Assembly: GCA_013151255.1 (NCBI GenBank)
Contig: JAADIQ010000027.1
Location: 1 to 36,964, forward strand
Source: Alphaproteobacteria bacterium
GTDB taxonomy: Bacteria; Pseudomonadota; Alphaproteobacteria; Caulobacterales; Parvularculaceae
Direction: 5' to 3'
DNA length: 36,964 bases
Shown here: one piece after another, positions 1-8,291 of the stretch
Layout of the letters: each line of letters begins with the position of its first letter
How positions within the stretch are numbered: the first letter of the stretch is position 1
Program-made: the position numbers and the translations under genes
The notes under the pieces: generated by a model
The model's input: the letters and a program-made list of their open reading frames with translations, nothing else
The model's database searches: none
What the model was told of the DNA's origin: nothing

Positions 1-18
1 CCTGGATTCTCGTGGCAA

Positions 19-34
19 GACGGCTAGCGCCGTC
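19..34. repeat. Short inverted repeat near the window start
   Basis: GACGGC (19-24) and GCCGTC (29-34) are separated by TAGC, with TCGT/ACGA outside adding a few bulged pairs. It follows a CTGGATTC-like stretch resembling one arm of the repeat at 14524-14593, so it may be the tail of a palindromic repeat cut by the window edge. Apart from the operator at 230-248, nothing else was recognised in bases 1-259. Confidence 0.35.
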
Positions 35-229
35 ACGATCACACTGGTCAGCCATAGACTACCCCGATGTTTCATTGAACTACTGCTACTGAGTGGAGAA
101 TATAAGGAAATCTGATTTTTTCAAGACCATTGTGGCATTTTTTTATACCCCTTAGTTTACCCAGAAACCCTTGGTTTCTTAGTATGTATTGGTTGCTTTG
201 AGAATTTTATCGCGTAAAACTCAGAAATG

Positions 230-248
230 ATATAAGTTAAACTTATAT
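230..248. promoter_or_regulatory. Palindromic operator, probably autoregulatory
   Basis: ATATAAGTT (230-238) and AACTTATAT (240-248) form a perfect inverted repeat around one central base. It ends three bases before the GAGGG ribosome-binding site (251-255) of the regulator gene that starts at 260. A palindrome in this position in front of a Cro/CI-like regulator suggests autorepression; that is inferred from position and symmetry only. Confidence 0.5.
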
Positions 249-259
249 TTGAGGGCGCA

Positions 260-919
260 ATGAGCAACGTCGAACAATTTGAACGGGCCCGGTCGATTGG
301 CGAGCGAATTCGCCAGGCGCGAAAGTCATCCGGCATGAGCCAGGCTGACCTGGCGCGGCGTTTGGGCGTTAGCCAGCCGGCGATCGCCAATTGGGAGAGC
401 GGGCTGCATGACCCGCGGCGGATGATGCTGGCAAAGCTCGCCGCGGCGCTGGAATCCCCGCTCGACTGGCTCGCCGCCGGCGACCGCTCGGTCGGCGAGA
501 GCGACAAGCATGCCGCGGCCGCCTACTTACGCCGGCCGGTGCAACATGTGCCGGTGATCAGCTTTCGCTCCGCCGCGCTGCTGGCGCTTGATATAACGGC
601 GGACCCGCACACCATGGCCGAGGACTATATTCCGGTCACCGCCGGCTCGCCAAAAATGTTCGGCGTTTTTATGGAAGACGAGGCGGTCAATCTGGTGTTT
701 CCAATCGGCACGCTGGTGGTGATCGATTACGGCGATAATGCACCCAATGACGGCGTCTTTTGTCTCGCTTCGGTTGCGGGCGATCCGGTATTGCGCCGCT
801 GGCGCGAGGGGCCGCCGCGATTTGAACCGGCCTCCAGCGAAGACCGCTATGAGACCGTCTTTGCCGATGACGCCATCCGCATCATTGGCTGCGCGCGCCT
901 GTCAATCCGGATTCACTAA
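260..919 (+). CDS. XRE-family regulator with inactive S24/LexA-like domain
   Basis: 219 aa. An N-terminal Cro/CI helix-turn-helix (about residues 13-68) contains the typical pattern SQADLARRLGVSQPAIANWE. The C-terminal half (about 97-215) looks like the S24/LexA/CI domain: residues 134-156 match the region around the GDSM serine, and DPVLRRW matches the beta-strand that carries the catalytic lysine. Here the GDSM site reads EDEA and the lysine position appears to be Arg, so RecA-stimulated self-cleavage is unlikely and the domain probably only dimerises. GAGGG at 251-255 supports the ATG at 260. The gene ends 21 bp from the 3' end of the opposing kinase gene. The 19-bp palindrome just upstream suggests autoregulation. 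No phage genes are nearby, so a domesticated or stand-alone regulator is likelier than a prophage repressor; its targets are unknown. Confidence 0.85.
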   Translation: MSNVEQFERARSIGERIRQARKSSGMSQADLARRLGVSQPAIANWESGLHDPRRMMLAKLAAALESPLDWLAAGDRSVGESDKHAAAAYLRRPVQHVPVISFRSAALLALDITADPHTMAEDYIPVTAGSPKMFGVFMEDEAVNLVFPIGTLVVIDYGDNAPNDGVFCLASVAGDPVLRRWREGPPRFEPASSEDRYETVFADDAIRIIGCARLSIRIH

Positions 920-940
920 ATTCTGCTCGCCAGGCGCCGG

Positions 941-3679
941 TCAGGCTGCATTGCGCGCATAATAATCGAGCATCTTAGGCAGGTGCGTTTGTGCTTCGCG
1001 AAATTTTTGACCGGCAATATTGACCAGCGTTGCGATCTCGCCGAGCGAGGCGCCGGCCATCGCGTTTTCTTCAATATCAGCGCAGGCTTGCGCCAACCTT
1101 ACGGCGCCGACATTCACGCTCATGGATTTCAGTGCATGAGCGGCCTTGGCAATTCCGGAACGGTCCGTTTGCGTACTATCATTGAGCCGCGCCATAGCCT
1201 CGCGCGAATGCGTCTGGAACAACTTGAGCGCGCGTTCAGGCAAGTTGGAGCCGCTCGACTGCATCGCCGCAAGCTGGTCTAGCACGGCGCGATCAAACGG
1301 CCCGGCGCGGCGTTCGCCGCGAGCCGTAGCTTTGTCCGACGACAGGGGTCGCGCAGCGCCATCCGATAACGGATCAAAATGTTTTTGAATGAGATCAGAC
1401 AGCGCTTCAATGGTGAAGGGCTTGGTCAGATAGTCAGTCATACCAGCCTCGCGCCAGCCGCCGCCGGCGCCAGCGACATCGGCTGTAAGGGCGACAATGG
1501 GGGCCGGCTGGCGCTTGGTTTGCGCCTCGATTTTTCGGATCGCCCTTGTGGCTTCAAAGCCGTCCATTTCCGGCATCGAGCAGTCCATCAAGATCAGGTC
1601 AAAGGCGCGCTCCCGCGCCGCCGTGACCGCTTCGCGGCCGTCAGCGACCAGCGTCGGGACAAGGTTCAGGCGGGTTAGCGCTTCCTTGACCACCTCGCGG
1701 TTTACCGCGCTGTCGTCGGCGGCAAGAACGCGTTCACGGTTGAAGATAGCGGCTATGCCGGACGGCTCTTCTGCATAGGTAAGGGCGGCTTTGCCGCGTA
1801 ATTTATTATCGAATATCCGGCCAATCTGATCCATGACTTCGCGGCGCGATAGCGGTGCGATAAGCAAGTCCTCCGCAACGCCGCTCGCCAATAGCCGGTC
1901 CGGTGCTGCATCTCCAAGTTCACTGACGCAAATGCGCGCCGGCGCCCATTGATTGAGCGCGCCCTTGGCGGCTTTTTGGAATGCGTCAAGAAACACCGGG
2001 TCGGCAAAGATCATGTCCACATAGGCGAAATCTGCGCCGATCGGGCTGTTGCGATCGATGACCTTCGCCGAAATGCGCGCCTCTTCCAGATAACGCGACA
2101 ACACCGTCGGGGTTGCAGTACCGTCTATGGCGATGATGGCGCGTTTGTCATCCTCTGCGCGACGCGGCCGCATCGGCGCCGCCAATATCTCCGCCGGAAA
2201 ACGAAAGTGGAAACGCGCGCCCTTGTTTTGCCGGCTGGAAACGCCAATCGATCCTTTCATCGCCTCAACCAGCCGGCGGCTAATAGCAAGGCCGAGGCCG
2301 GTGCCGCCAAATTTGCGCGTTGTTGACTGGTCGGCCTGCGAGAACGCTTCGAAGATTGCTTTTTGCTTATCCTCAGCGATGCCGACGCCGCTATCAGAAA
2401 CTGAAAACTCGATAACGCATTCGCCGCTATCGGCCGGCAAGCGCTTTGCGGAAACAACCACATGGCCCTTTTCAGTAAATTTCAGCGCGTTGTTAACGAG
2501 GTTGGAAAGGATCTGGCTGATCCGCACCGGATCGCCGGTAATCAATTCAGGCGTTGATGGTGCGACATAAGCGGAAAGGTCGATGCCCTTGCTTGTCGCG
2601 CGTTCCCAGAAAAGCGCCACAACATCGTCGATAATCTCGACCGGCCGCAGGGGGATTTCCTCCAGATCAAGTTTGCCGGCCTCGATTTTGGAAAGGTCGA
2701 GAATGTCGTTGATAATCGCCAGAAGGCTTTGACCGGATTTTGAGATGACGTCCGCATAGCGTTTTTGACGCGGCGGCAACTGGGTTTTGCTCAACAGCTC
2801 GGCCATCACCATCATGCCATTCATGGGCGTGCGGATTTCATGGCTCATGGTCGCCAAAAATTCAGACTTGGCGATGCTGGCGGCTTCCGCGACCTCCTTG
2901 GCGGTTTGAAGTTCACGGGTTCTGCGGTGGACGATTTTCTTCAGATTGCGCTGATGGCCCTGAAGCTCAGCGTCGCGTTGCTGGAGCTGGTCCAGCATAT
3001 CGTTAAAGGCGTCAATCAACTGTCCGGGTTCGTCATTGTTTTCACTGGGCGCGGCGCGCATTGAAAAATCACCGGTTTTTCGAACCTCGCCCATCACTTC
3101 TGCAAGCGCGAGAATGGGATCGGTGATTGACCGCTGCATTTTGAGGGCGATCAACAATCCGATGCCGCCGGCGAAGATGCCGGCCACGAGCGCATCGTAA
3201 ATCAGCGCGCCGAATCTTTGATATAGTCCAGGTGTAGCGGCGTGAATTGTAAGCGTGCCAATCTTCTCGCCCGTATGCGTTATTGGCGCGGTTGAGATGA
3301 TCGGCTTTGCGTCAAGAAAACTGGCAAACTTGGCAAAACGCGTATGCGTTGCATCATCGTCAGCTATCGGCTTTTCGGCGCCATACTCGATAATGGCGTC
3401 GCCGTTCATATTATCTATACGGGCAAAATCAATTGTCGCAATTTCAGCGATCGTTGTAACGGCGCTCAATGTCCCCGGCCGGTCGCCAGCCGCCATCGGT
3501 TCTGAGACAGCAGACGCAAGAATTTTTGCGGTCGCATCAAACGCGTCATGCTCGCCGCCGCCATTTTGCGTCGCCTCGCGCAAGACGGAAGACACGGCGA
3601 CGATTGCCACCGTTCCGAATATAGCGACGATGACCAGCGCTGTAAGCCGGCTGCGCAGCGAAATGATACGCTTTTTCAC
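941..3679 (-). CDS. Hybrid sensor histidine kinase with receiver and Hpt domains (BarA-like architecture)
   Basis: 912 aa with a GTG start preceded by AGGGA. TM1 (about 11-31) and TM2 (about 158-180) bracket a roughly 125-residue periplasmic sensor region. A HAMP linker (about 181-235) and a coiled coil follow. HisKA carries the phospho-acceptor H280 in [10 protein letters not shown]. HATPase_c has its N box at N393-N397, G1 at DSGVGI (429-434) and G2 at GGTGLGLA (458-465). Residues about 512-625 look like a degenerate receiver without an aspartate pocket. A true receiver (about 649-768) has acceptor D699 in [13 protein letters not shown] and K753. A C-terminal Hpt domain has H848 in AHALKS. 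This gives a full His-Asp-His relay in one chain that ends by phosphorylating a separate regulator. It is divergent from the kinase at 3810, sharing about 130 bp of promoter region. The signal sensed is not evident. Confidence 0.93.
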   Translation of the reverse strand: MKKRIISLRSRLTALVIVAIFGTVAIVAVSSVLREATQNGGGEHDAFDATAKILASAVSEPMAAGDRPGTLSAVTTIAEIATIDFARIDNMNGDAIIEYGAEKPIADDDATHTRFAKFASFLDAKPIISTAPITHTGEKIGTLTIHAATPGLYQRFGALIYDALVAGIFAGGIGLLIALKMQRSITDPILALAEVMGEVRKTGDFSMRAAPSENNDEPGQLIDAFNDMLDQLQQRDAELQGHQRNLKKIVHRRTRELQTAKEVAEAASIAKSEFLATMSHEIRTPMNGMMVMAELLSKTQLPPRQKRYADVISKSGQSLLAIINDILDLSKIEAGKLDLEEIPLRPVEIIDDVVALFWERATSKGIDLSAYVAPSTPELITGDPVRISQILSNLVNNALKFTEKGHVVVSAKRLPADSGECVIEFSVSDSGVGIAEDKQKAIFEAFSQADQSTTRKFGGTGLGLAISRRLVEAMKGSIGVSSRQNKGARFHFRFPAEILAAPMRPRRAEDDKRAIIAIDGTATPTVLSRYLEEARISAKVIDRNSPIGADFAYVDMIFADPVFLDAFQKAAKGALNQWAPARICVSELGDAAPDRLLASGVAEDLLIAPLSRREVMDQIGRIFDNKLRGKAALTYAEEPSGIAAIFNRERVLAADDSAVNREVVKEALTRLNLVPTLVADGREAVTAARERAFDLILMDCSMPEMDGFEATRAIRKIEAQTKRQPAPIVALTADVAGAGGGWREAGMTDYLTKPFTIEALSDLIQKHFDPLSDGAARPLSSDKATARGERRAGPFDRAVLDQLAAMQSSGSNLPERALKLFQTHSREAMARLNDSTQTDRSGIAKAAHALKSMSVNVGAVRLAQACADIEENAMAGASLGEIATLVNIAGQKFREAQTHLPKMLDYYARNAA

Positions 3680-3809
3680 CTAAGTCCCTTGCCCCGCTAA
3701 TCGGACGCCAAGAATGCCTTCTTCTGCGACAAGTCATTGCTTAAATTGCTTGCGATTTGCTTTCCTGCGGACGACAGCAATCACTTTTTAAGGAACTTTT
3801 GCTTAACTA

Positions 3810-5018
3810 ATGACTGTCGCAGGCCGAATGCCGAGGCCTTTGCCTATGAAAAGGGGCTCGTTTGTGTCCTCAGCGCCTAGGGTTTTACTGGTTGATGATG
3901 ATCCGATCATGCGTGAGTTGGCGTATGAAAAGCTCACCGCGGCGCATTATCGGGTATCGACCGCCGAAAATGGCGTGGACGCGCTCGCCATCTTGAAAAG
4001 CGACGGCGCCGATCTGGTTATTTCTGATCTTGAAATGCCGCTTATGGACGGGTTTGAACTCACCCGGGCTATTCGCGCCGAGCGCGCCATCGCCCAAATT
4101 CCGGTTATCGTTATCACGGCAAGCGATTACGCTGATGCGGTAGACCGTGCATTTGCCGCTGGCGCGACGTCGTTTCTGGCCAAACCGATTAACTGGACGC
4201 TGTTCAACCAGGCGGTAAAATTTGTGTTGCGCGCGAGCAATGATCAGCGCGCTTTGCGCCTGGCGCGCGACCAGGCTGAGGCGGGCGCCAAATATAAAGA
4301 CGGGCTGATGTCGGTCATGAGCCATGAGCTCAGAACGCCGCTCAACGCCATTATCGGCTTCGGCCAGCTTTTGGGCGAACGCTTCGCCCAGCAAAACGAC
4401 CCTCTCCATAAAGAATATGCAGACTATATCATCGATGGCGGCAAACGGCTCCTCAATACCATATCGGATATGTTGCTTGCCTCTGACGCTGGCTCCGGGC
4501 CGATTGCAATTGCAGAGGCGGACACCACGGTTGGCGATATCATCGCCGCCGCCAGAACCATTTCCGCCGCTGTTGTCGCGACTGCCCAAACGCAAGTCGT
4601 TGAGACAGTTCAGGACGCGAACCTCACCATCAACTGTGACCAGCGGCTGGTGGCGCGGGCGCTTTCAAAGCTGATTGAAAACGCCGCAAAATTCTCCCCG
4701 CGCGGCGCCAAAATCATTATTGGCGCGGCGCTGACCAAAAAGGGCGACCTTGCGCTGATGGTGAAGGATGCCGGGCCTGGAATAGCCCCCGACCAGTTGA
4801 AACAGGTTTTGGCGCCATTTGCTCAGTCGGATATGTCGCTCAAACGCTCCGAGCAGGGGTTGGGTCTCGGCCTGCCGCTCGCCGGCGCCATCGCGCGCGC
4901 CCATGGCGCGCAGCTTAAGATGAACTCCACCGTCGGTCTCGGCACCCGTGCGGTCATCGTGCTGCCCGCTCACCGCATGCGTTCGCCAGCCGCCAGGGGC
5001 GCCAGAAACGCCGCGTAG
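3810..5018 (+). CDS. Cytoplasmic receiver-histidine kinase hybrid (REC-HisKA-HATPase)
   Basis: 402 aa with no membrane segment. The receiver domain (about 24-140) has the acidic pair D30/D31, acceptor D73 in VISDLEMPLMDG and K125. HisKA has H172 in SHELRTPLNA. HATPase_c has its N box around N291, G1 at DAGPGI (320-325) and G2 at QGLGLGLPL. An N-terminal receiver ahead of the kinase core suggests a kinase switched by upstream phosphorylation, so it could receive phosphate from the Hpt domain of the divergent kinase at 941-3679; that partnership is inferred from position only. The start is uncertain: ATG 3810 has AAGGA about 15 bases upstream, whereas ATG 3846 has GAGG at better spacing and removes 12 residues that are not part of the receiver. 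A strong terminator follows at 5079-5106. Confidence 0.9.
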   Translation: MTVAGRMPRPLPMKRGSFVSSAPRVLLVDDDPIMRELAYEKLTAAHYRVSTAENGVDALAILKSDGADLVISDLEMPLMDGFELTRAIRAERAIAQIPVIVITASDYADAVDRAFAAGATSFLAKPINWTLFNQAVKFVLRASNDQRALRLARDQAEAGAKYKDGLMSVMSHELRTPLNAIIGFGQLLGERFAQQNDPLHKEYADYIIDGGKRLLNTISDMLLASDAGSGPIAIAEADTTVGDIIAAARTISAAVVATAQTQVVETVQDANLTINCDQRLVARALSKLIENAAKFSPRGAKIIIGAALTKKGDLALMVKDAGPGIAPDQLKQVLAPFAQSDMSLKRSEQGLGLGLPLAGAIARAHGAQLKMNSTVGLGTRAVIVLPAHRMRSPAARGARNAA

Positions 5019-5078
5019 CCGGCGCTGCAGTTTTACTGTTCTAATCGGCGCATCGGAAAAAACCTAACAGGGGACCAA

Positions 5079-5106
5079 AAACGGACGGTCTGCGGACCGT
5101 CCGTTT
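5079..5106 (+). terminator. Rho-independent-like terminator
   Basis: A perfect 12-bp stem (AAACGGACGGTC 5079-5090 with GACCGTCCGTTT 5095-5106) encloses a TGCG loop and is followed by a short T-rich run. It lies 60 bp after the REC-kinase gene and about 105 bp before the next gene on the same strand, so it most likely ends the kinase transcript. Confidence 0.75.
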
Positions 5107-5210
5107 GTCATCGCAGAGCCAGAAGATTGTTAAAATTTGAACCATGCCTTTCATACGATCTAAAAAATTCTTGTCTTGAGTAAAGTTGGGCAAAATGGGC
5201 GAGGCATGCG

Positions 5211-5600
5211 ATGGGATTGCGTGATAAAAAACCGGTGGCGCAGATCAGTCTGGACAGGCTGGCTGCGGTTGCTGGCGGCGGCGTTGTTAATACAGCCGAA
5301 CCAGTGGAGGCGCGTCCGGTAAGGCCGGTTACGCTTGAGCCGGATATTTCGCGCATTCGTAAAACCAACATGGTCGACGAAACGCTGGAAGCACACAAGC
5401 GCCGCCTTGCAGCCAAGACCGTTAATTACTCAATGACATTCCTTGTGCGAATCATTATTTTCGCAGCGGTAGTATATTATGCCTGGGACCAACACCATCT
5501 TACGGGACAGATCCATCGCGGCGTGGCTATTGGCTTGCTGGTGATGGCCGCCGATTTCGGGCGGGTCGCCTTAAAAGCCATGACCCCGGGCTCGAAATAG
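5211..5600 (+). CDS. Small membrane protein with two TM segments, unknown function
   Basis: 129 aa. The N-terminal 65 residues are polar and probably cytoplasmic. They are followed by two hydrophobic segments: about 76-94 (FLVRIIIFAAVVYYAW) and about 105-122 (GVAIGLLVMAADFGRVAL). GAGG at 5201-5204 lies 6 bases before the ATG. It stands alone: terminator upstream, no close downstream partner. No family was recognised. The composition and clear ribosome-binding site support a real gene; the function is unknown. Confidence 0.65.
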   Translation: MGLRDKKPVAQISLDRLAAVAGGGVVNTAEPVEARPVRPVTLEPDISRIRKTNMVDETLEAHKRRLAAKTVNYSMTFLVRIIIFAAVVYYAWDQHHLTGQIHRGVAIGLLVMAADFGRVALKAMTPGSK

Positions 5601-5755
5601 GCCCCGCCGGGACCAGCAACACTAGGGCCGCCAGCCTGTCTCATCGGGTTGTGAACGCTCGTGACCGCATGGGCCATTGGAATTTCTTAATTCAGCCCTA
5701 AATCCTCCTTCATTGGCGGCGAGGCTTGCCCACGCCACCGGTAAGGAGAGAGACC

Positions 5756-5845
5756 ATGGGCGTTCTAGAAATCGCATTAATCAGTTTTATCGCCGTCAAT
5801 TCGGCCCTTGGCGTATTGAGCTTCTTTACAACGCGCCGGAATTAA
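5756..5845 (+). CDS. 29-aa single-pass membrane peptide
   Basis: The reading frame ATG GGC GTT CTA ... AAT TAA encodes 29 residues: a hydrophobic stretch from residue 3 to about 24 (LEIALISFIAVNSALGVLSF) and a basic tail TTRRN, giving an N-out/C-in type single transmembrane helix. AAGGAG (5743-5748) sits 7 bases before the ATG, one of the best ribosome-binding sites in the window. A short GC hairpin (5847-5862) follows the stop. A longer overlapping frame covers this region but lacks a ribosome-binding site and has poor composition. No homologue was recognised; peptides of this size often modulate membrane complexes. A second peptide gene of exactly the same length lies at 35484-35573. Confidence 0.6.
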   Translation: MGVLEIALISFIAVNSALGVLSFFTTRRN

Positions 5846-5846
5846 A

Positions 5847-5862
5847 GGCCCTCCTGCGGGCC
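5847..5862 (+). repeat. Short GC hairpin after the peptide gene
   Basis: GGCCC (5847-5851) and GGGCC (5858-5862) can pair around a 6-nt loop, one base after the stop of the 29-aa peptide gene. There is no T-tract, so it may be a weak or processing-type 3' end rather than a true terminator. Confidence 0.35.
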
Positions 5863-6048
5863 CTAATGCGCAGCGCGTGGCTTGATGCCGTGCCGCCAGT
5901 GTTATCCGTTTCCCTATCAAGCCGCGTATTCCTCCAACAAAATCAATGAACAAGCCGTTCCCACGCAGCGACCGGCGAAAATTCTCGCAAGCCGGCGCTG
6001 ATTGGGGCTAGGTTGATGCAAGCTATGCGGGCGAAAAGGGAGATCATT

Positions 6049-6609
6049 ATGCGCAAATCTATTGCAATCATCATCGCGTTCACACTTGCGGCGGGCAGCG
6101 CCCAGGCTGCGGGATATTTGAAACTGGGCGATATCAAGGGCGAGGCGACCGAGGCTAGCGATCCCGACCACGACAAATGGATCAATGTCATCAGTGTTAG
6201 TTGGGGTCAGTCCAAGCCTGGCTTGACCGGCCGCCAGAGCGCGACGCTCACCATCAAGGAAAACCAACAGGCGGTGTTGATCGGCCTGTTGTTGCCTGCG
6301 GTGCAAAAAGCGCGCAGCACGCAACCCAGCCGTGCAGGCGTTGCCGCAACCACCAAAAAAGCCCGGCGCATGACCTATGACGAGACCTCAGGCAGGCGCG
6401 TGGTTAAGCGCTGGACTTTGCACGATGTTGAATATCAGCGTCTGCGCGCGCGCGGCCGCGACGGCGCGAGCCACACGCTCAACATCACTTATAAGTGCAA
6501 GGACTGGACGGTTATCGCCTCCGGCAAGACCGGATCGGATTGCAACCTCCCGGCGCGCAAGAAAGGGGGCAATGTCGAAACCAATTTCAAGGTTGAAGAA
6601 GGCGAATAG
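6049..6609 (+). CDS. Secreted Hcp-like protein (Hcp1/T6SS tube-protein fold)
   Basis: 186 aa. ATG 6049 follows AAGGGAGA (6036-6043) and begins a clean Sec signal peptide (MRKSIAIIIAFTLAAGSAQA|AG). The mature N-terminus, YLKLGDIKGEATEASDPDHD then KWINVISVSWG, matches the hallmark start of Hcp-family proteins (LKIDGIKGES...IEVLSWSWG), and ATLTIKE continues the beta-barrel pattern. Cytoplasmic T6SS Hcp has no Sec signal, and no other T6SS gene is present, so this is probably an Hcp-fold protein with another envelope or extracellular role. Residues about 78-88 (VLIGLLLPAVQ followed by KARS) are an unusual hydrophobic patch where Hcp hexamers carry a loop. Two late cysteines (YKCKDW and SDCNLP) could form a disulfide. 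The alternative ATG at 6013 would add 12 residues and mask the signal peptide. Confidence 0.7.
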   Translation: MRKSIAIIIAFTLAAGSAQAAGYLKLGDIKGEATEASDPDHDKWINVISVSWGQSKPGLTGRQSATLTIKENQQAVLIGLLLPAVQKARSTQPSRAGVAATTKKARRMTYDETSGRRVVKRWTLHDVEYQRLRARGRDGASHTLNITYKCKDWTVIASGKTGSDCNLPARKKGGNVETNFKVEEGE

Positions 6610-6645
6610 GCTGCGCAAGAAAAGGGGCCAATAAGCCCGCCTTGC

Positions 6646-7017
6646 CTACTTGCTGAGTTTTGCCTGCCATAAAAGCAACAATGGCAGCGCAAGCTCCAGC
6701 GCCATGCCGCCAAGCATCGGCATCGGCGGCGCGCCAATTGTAATGGTGGAATAAACCCGCGTCAGGCCGCCGAGGAACAAGGCACCAATCACGATGCGGA
6801 ACAGGGTCGTGTGACGCTCGATATTGGGAAGAATCCACCAGATGAGCACCACCAGCCCCAAATAATAGGCCGACAGAAACCGAAACTGACTGTCGAGCGC
6901 CGGCGTCACTTGCTCCGGCGCAATGAACATTGCTGCGCCGTCCATCATACCCGTTATCCCGAAATAGGCCGGGATTAGGCTCAGTACAACAAGGATAATC
7001 TGTAAGCCTAGTTTCAT
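6646..7017 (-). CDS. DUF4345-like four-TM membrane protein
   Basis: 123 aa from the ATG at 7017, which has GGAGG 5 bases upstream; an earlier in-frame ATG (7041) would place that ribosome-binding site inside the gene. There are four hydrophobic segments (about 4-22, 46-64, 73-92, 98-118). The stretch ALDSQFRFLSAYYLGL after a short loop is characteristic of DUF4345 proteins. Function is unknown. It faces the Hcp-like gene tail to tail with a 36-bp gap. Confidence 0.75.
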   Translation of the reverse strand: MKLGLQIILVVLSLIPAYFGITGMMDGAAMFIAPEQVTPALDSQFRFLSAYYLGLVVLIWWILPNIERHTTLFRIVIGALFLGGLTRVYSTITIGAPPMPMLGGMALELALPLLLLWQAKLSK

Positions 7018-7246
7018 GGCGGCCTCCAATGTCGCGAACATGCATCGTTTCAGATTACATCCCGGGTGGGAAGAGACGGAACTACAAAAAGGCGCGGCGC
7101 ATCTTTACGATAAGCCGTTTGTTATCCGCGACAAAATTCACATCCCTCCCCGTTTGCCGCATCTCACAAACAACACATCGCATCGTGATTGAGGGATAAT
7201 CAGCGGGGTGATACGCTTTATCCGTATACACTCAGCATACCGACAG

Positions 7247-7270
7247 CCTGGCAAAAATAAACTTGCCAGG
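7247..7270. promoter_or_regulatory. Inverted repeat in leader of small exported protein gene
   Basis: CCTGGCAA (7247-7254) and TTGCCAGG (7263-7270) are perfect 8-bp arms around an 8-nt A-rich loop, 40 bp upstream of the ATG at 7311 and inside the roughly 290-bp divergent intergenic region. It could be an operator or a leader-RNA hairpin. No known regulator motif was matched. Confidence 0.4.
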
Positions 7271-7310
7271 ACGGGGGTCGTGTACGCAACATTTAGAACA
7301 GGACCCTGCC

Positions 7311-7709
7311 ATGAAAAAAACCGCCCTTGCGTTTGCCGCAGCACTAGTAGCAACGACCTCACTAGCGGCTACCTCGGCTTCTGCCTTTGAATATAGCACC
7401 CTTGCCGCGGCTGTGGACACCACCGCTTTTGAAAACGCCGACGACGCCTGGCGACGCATGCATGCTAAGCGTATTTCTGAGTGCCGCAGCTTCGGCAAAG
7501 ACAGGATCCGGCGCGTAGATGTACTTGTTGACCGCTACCGCGCACTGGCCGATGCGGTTACGGCTGGCGACGAAAGCGCTGCGATCAACGCGGCTGGCAG
7601 CCTCTCCAGAGCCATAAAAGCCAACCCGCGATTTGAGACTTGTTGGAAACGGATATCCCGTAAACAGGGCATCTCCAGCAAATTTACACGGATGATCAAA
7701 AACGGCTGA
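7311..7709 (+). CDS. Small exported protein, unknown function
   Basis: 132 aa. ATG 7311 begins a typical Sec signal peptide (MKKTALAFAAALVATTSLAA then TSASA|FEY). The mature protein is about 107 residues, helical and Arg-rich, with two cysteines (SECRSFG and FETCWKRI) that could form a disulfide. AGGA lies just upstream of the ATG. The gene has its own terminator at 7755-7798 and a hairpin in its leader, so it is probably a monocistronic unit. No family was recognised. Confidence 0.7.
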   Translation: MKKTALAFAAALVATTSLAATSASAFEYSTLAAAVDTTAFENADDAWRRMHAKRISECRSFGKDRIRRVDVLVDRYRALADAVTAGDESAAINAAGSLSRAIKANPRFETCWKRISRKQGISSKFTRMIKNG

Positions 7710-7754
7710 AACGACAGGCGGTGTTTATAGCACTGCGTGCCTTCGACCCAAGAC

Positions 7755-7798
7755 GGCCCGCCCCAAACGCGCTCGCGCAACGGGTCGGGCCATTTTTT
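7755..7798 (+). terminator. Rho-independent terminator
   Basis: GGCCCG (7755-7760) pairs with CGGGCC (7786-7791); CCC and GGG just inside extend the stem with a mismatch. The stem is followed by A and a run of seven Ts. It ends the transcript of the small exported protein gene. Confidence 0.75.
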
Positions 7799-7815
7799 TG
7801 CGTCTGGCGCGCGAG

Positions 7816-7843
7816 GCTGCATCGCATCCGGGATGACGCCGTT
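7816..7843. repeat. Left copy of direct repeat flanking the GIY-YIG gene
   Basis: The 23-nt stretch from GCTGCATCGC to GGGATGACG (7816-7838) recurs exactly at 8270-8292, and the next five bases differ at one position. The copies are 454 bp apart and bracket the nuclease gene; this one abuts its stop codon. It is half of the larger palindromic element seen at 8161-8291. Confidence 0.75.
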
Positions 7844-8130
7844 CAATGATTCAGCGTATCAAAGAGATCATCCCAATCGGGGTTCATTGTTTCGATAAGG
7901 TTGACCTTCCAGGCCCGCCGCCATTTCTTGATCTGCTTTTCCCGGTCAATCGCATCTTCAATGCGTTCATGGTCTTCGCAATAGACAAGCCTCATAAGCC
8001 CGTAGCGCTTGCAGAACTTTGAGCCGATGCCGGTCTTGTGCTCGTAAATATGCCCCTCAAGATCAGAGGTCACGCCCGTGTAGAGCGGTCCATCTTTCTT
8101 GTTGCTCATCATGTAAACGTAGCCGGGCAT
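7843..8130 (-). CDS. GIY-YIG nuclease domain protein (UvrC N-terminal/YhbQ-like superfamily)
   Basis: 95 aa from the ATG at 8130 (MPGYVYMMSNKKDGPLYTGV). The GIY-YIG pair reads GYVYMM...LYTGVT. The conserved arginine position after it is replaced (DLEGHIYEHK, where family members usually have LxxRxxxH), while YCEDHERIEDAIDREKQIKKW carries the glutamate-containing helix typical of single-domain members. Upstream in-frame codons to 8238 would read through the repeat element and are not convincing. The gene is framed by direct repeats and a double-hairpin element, which suggests that it moves or is maintained together with them. Its cellular role is unproven; stand-alone members of this family are common and poorly characterised. 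Confidence 0.8.
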   Translation of the reverse strand: MPGYVYMMSNKKDGPLYTGVTSDLEGHIYEHKTGIGSKFCKRYGLMRLVYCEDHERIEDAIDREKQIKKWRRAWKVNLIETMNPDWDDLFDTLNH

Positions 8131-8160
8131 GGCCCTAATATACTCAACCCACCCATCTTC

Positions 8161-8291
8161 GTCATCCCGTGTGCTGTGCGGCACGCAGTGATGCACTGCT
8201 AGCACGGGATCGCTATCGGCATGCCCAACCCGCTGCAACAGATCCCGGACCAGCGAAGCAGCATTTCATGCTGCATCGCATCCGGGATGAC
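8161..8291. repeat. Composite palindromic (REP-like) element
   Basis: Two hairpins lie inside an outer pair, GTCATCCCG (8161-8169) and CGGGATGAC (8283-8291). Hairpin 1: ATCCCGTG 8164-8171 with CACGGGAT 8203-8210, and inner GCAGTG 8185-8190 with CACTGC 8194-8199. Hairpin 2: ATCCCGGA 8242-8249 with TCCGGGAT 8281-8288, and inner GCAGCAT 8258-8264 with ATGCTGC 8268-8274. This is the architecture of bacterial REP/BIME-type elements. It lies just upstream of the GIY-YIG start codon. Confidence 0.75.

Noticed and set aside
5677-5949. 90-residue plus-strand frame
   Set aside because: No ribosome-binding site, poor composition, and it overlaps the better supported 29-aa frame at 5756-5845.
6049-6609. 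Evidence for a type VI secretion cluster
   Set aside because: Only an Hcp-like fold with a Sec signal is present; no TssB/C, VgrG or ClpV genes in the window.
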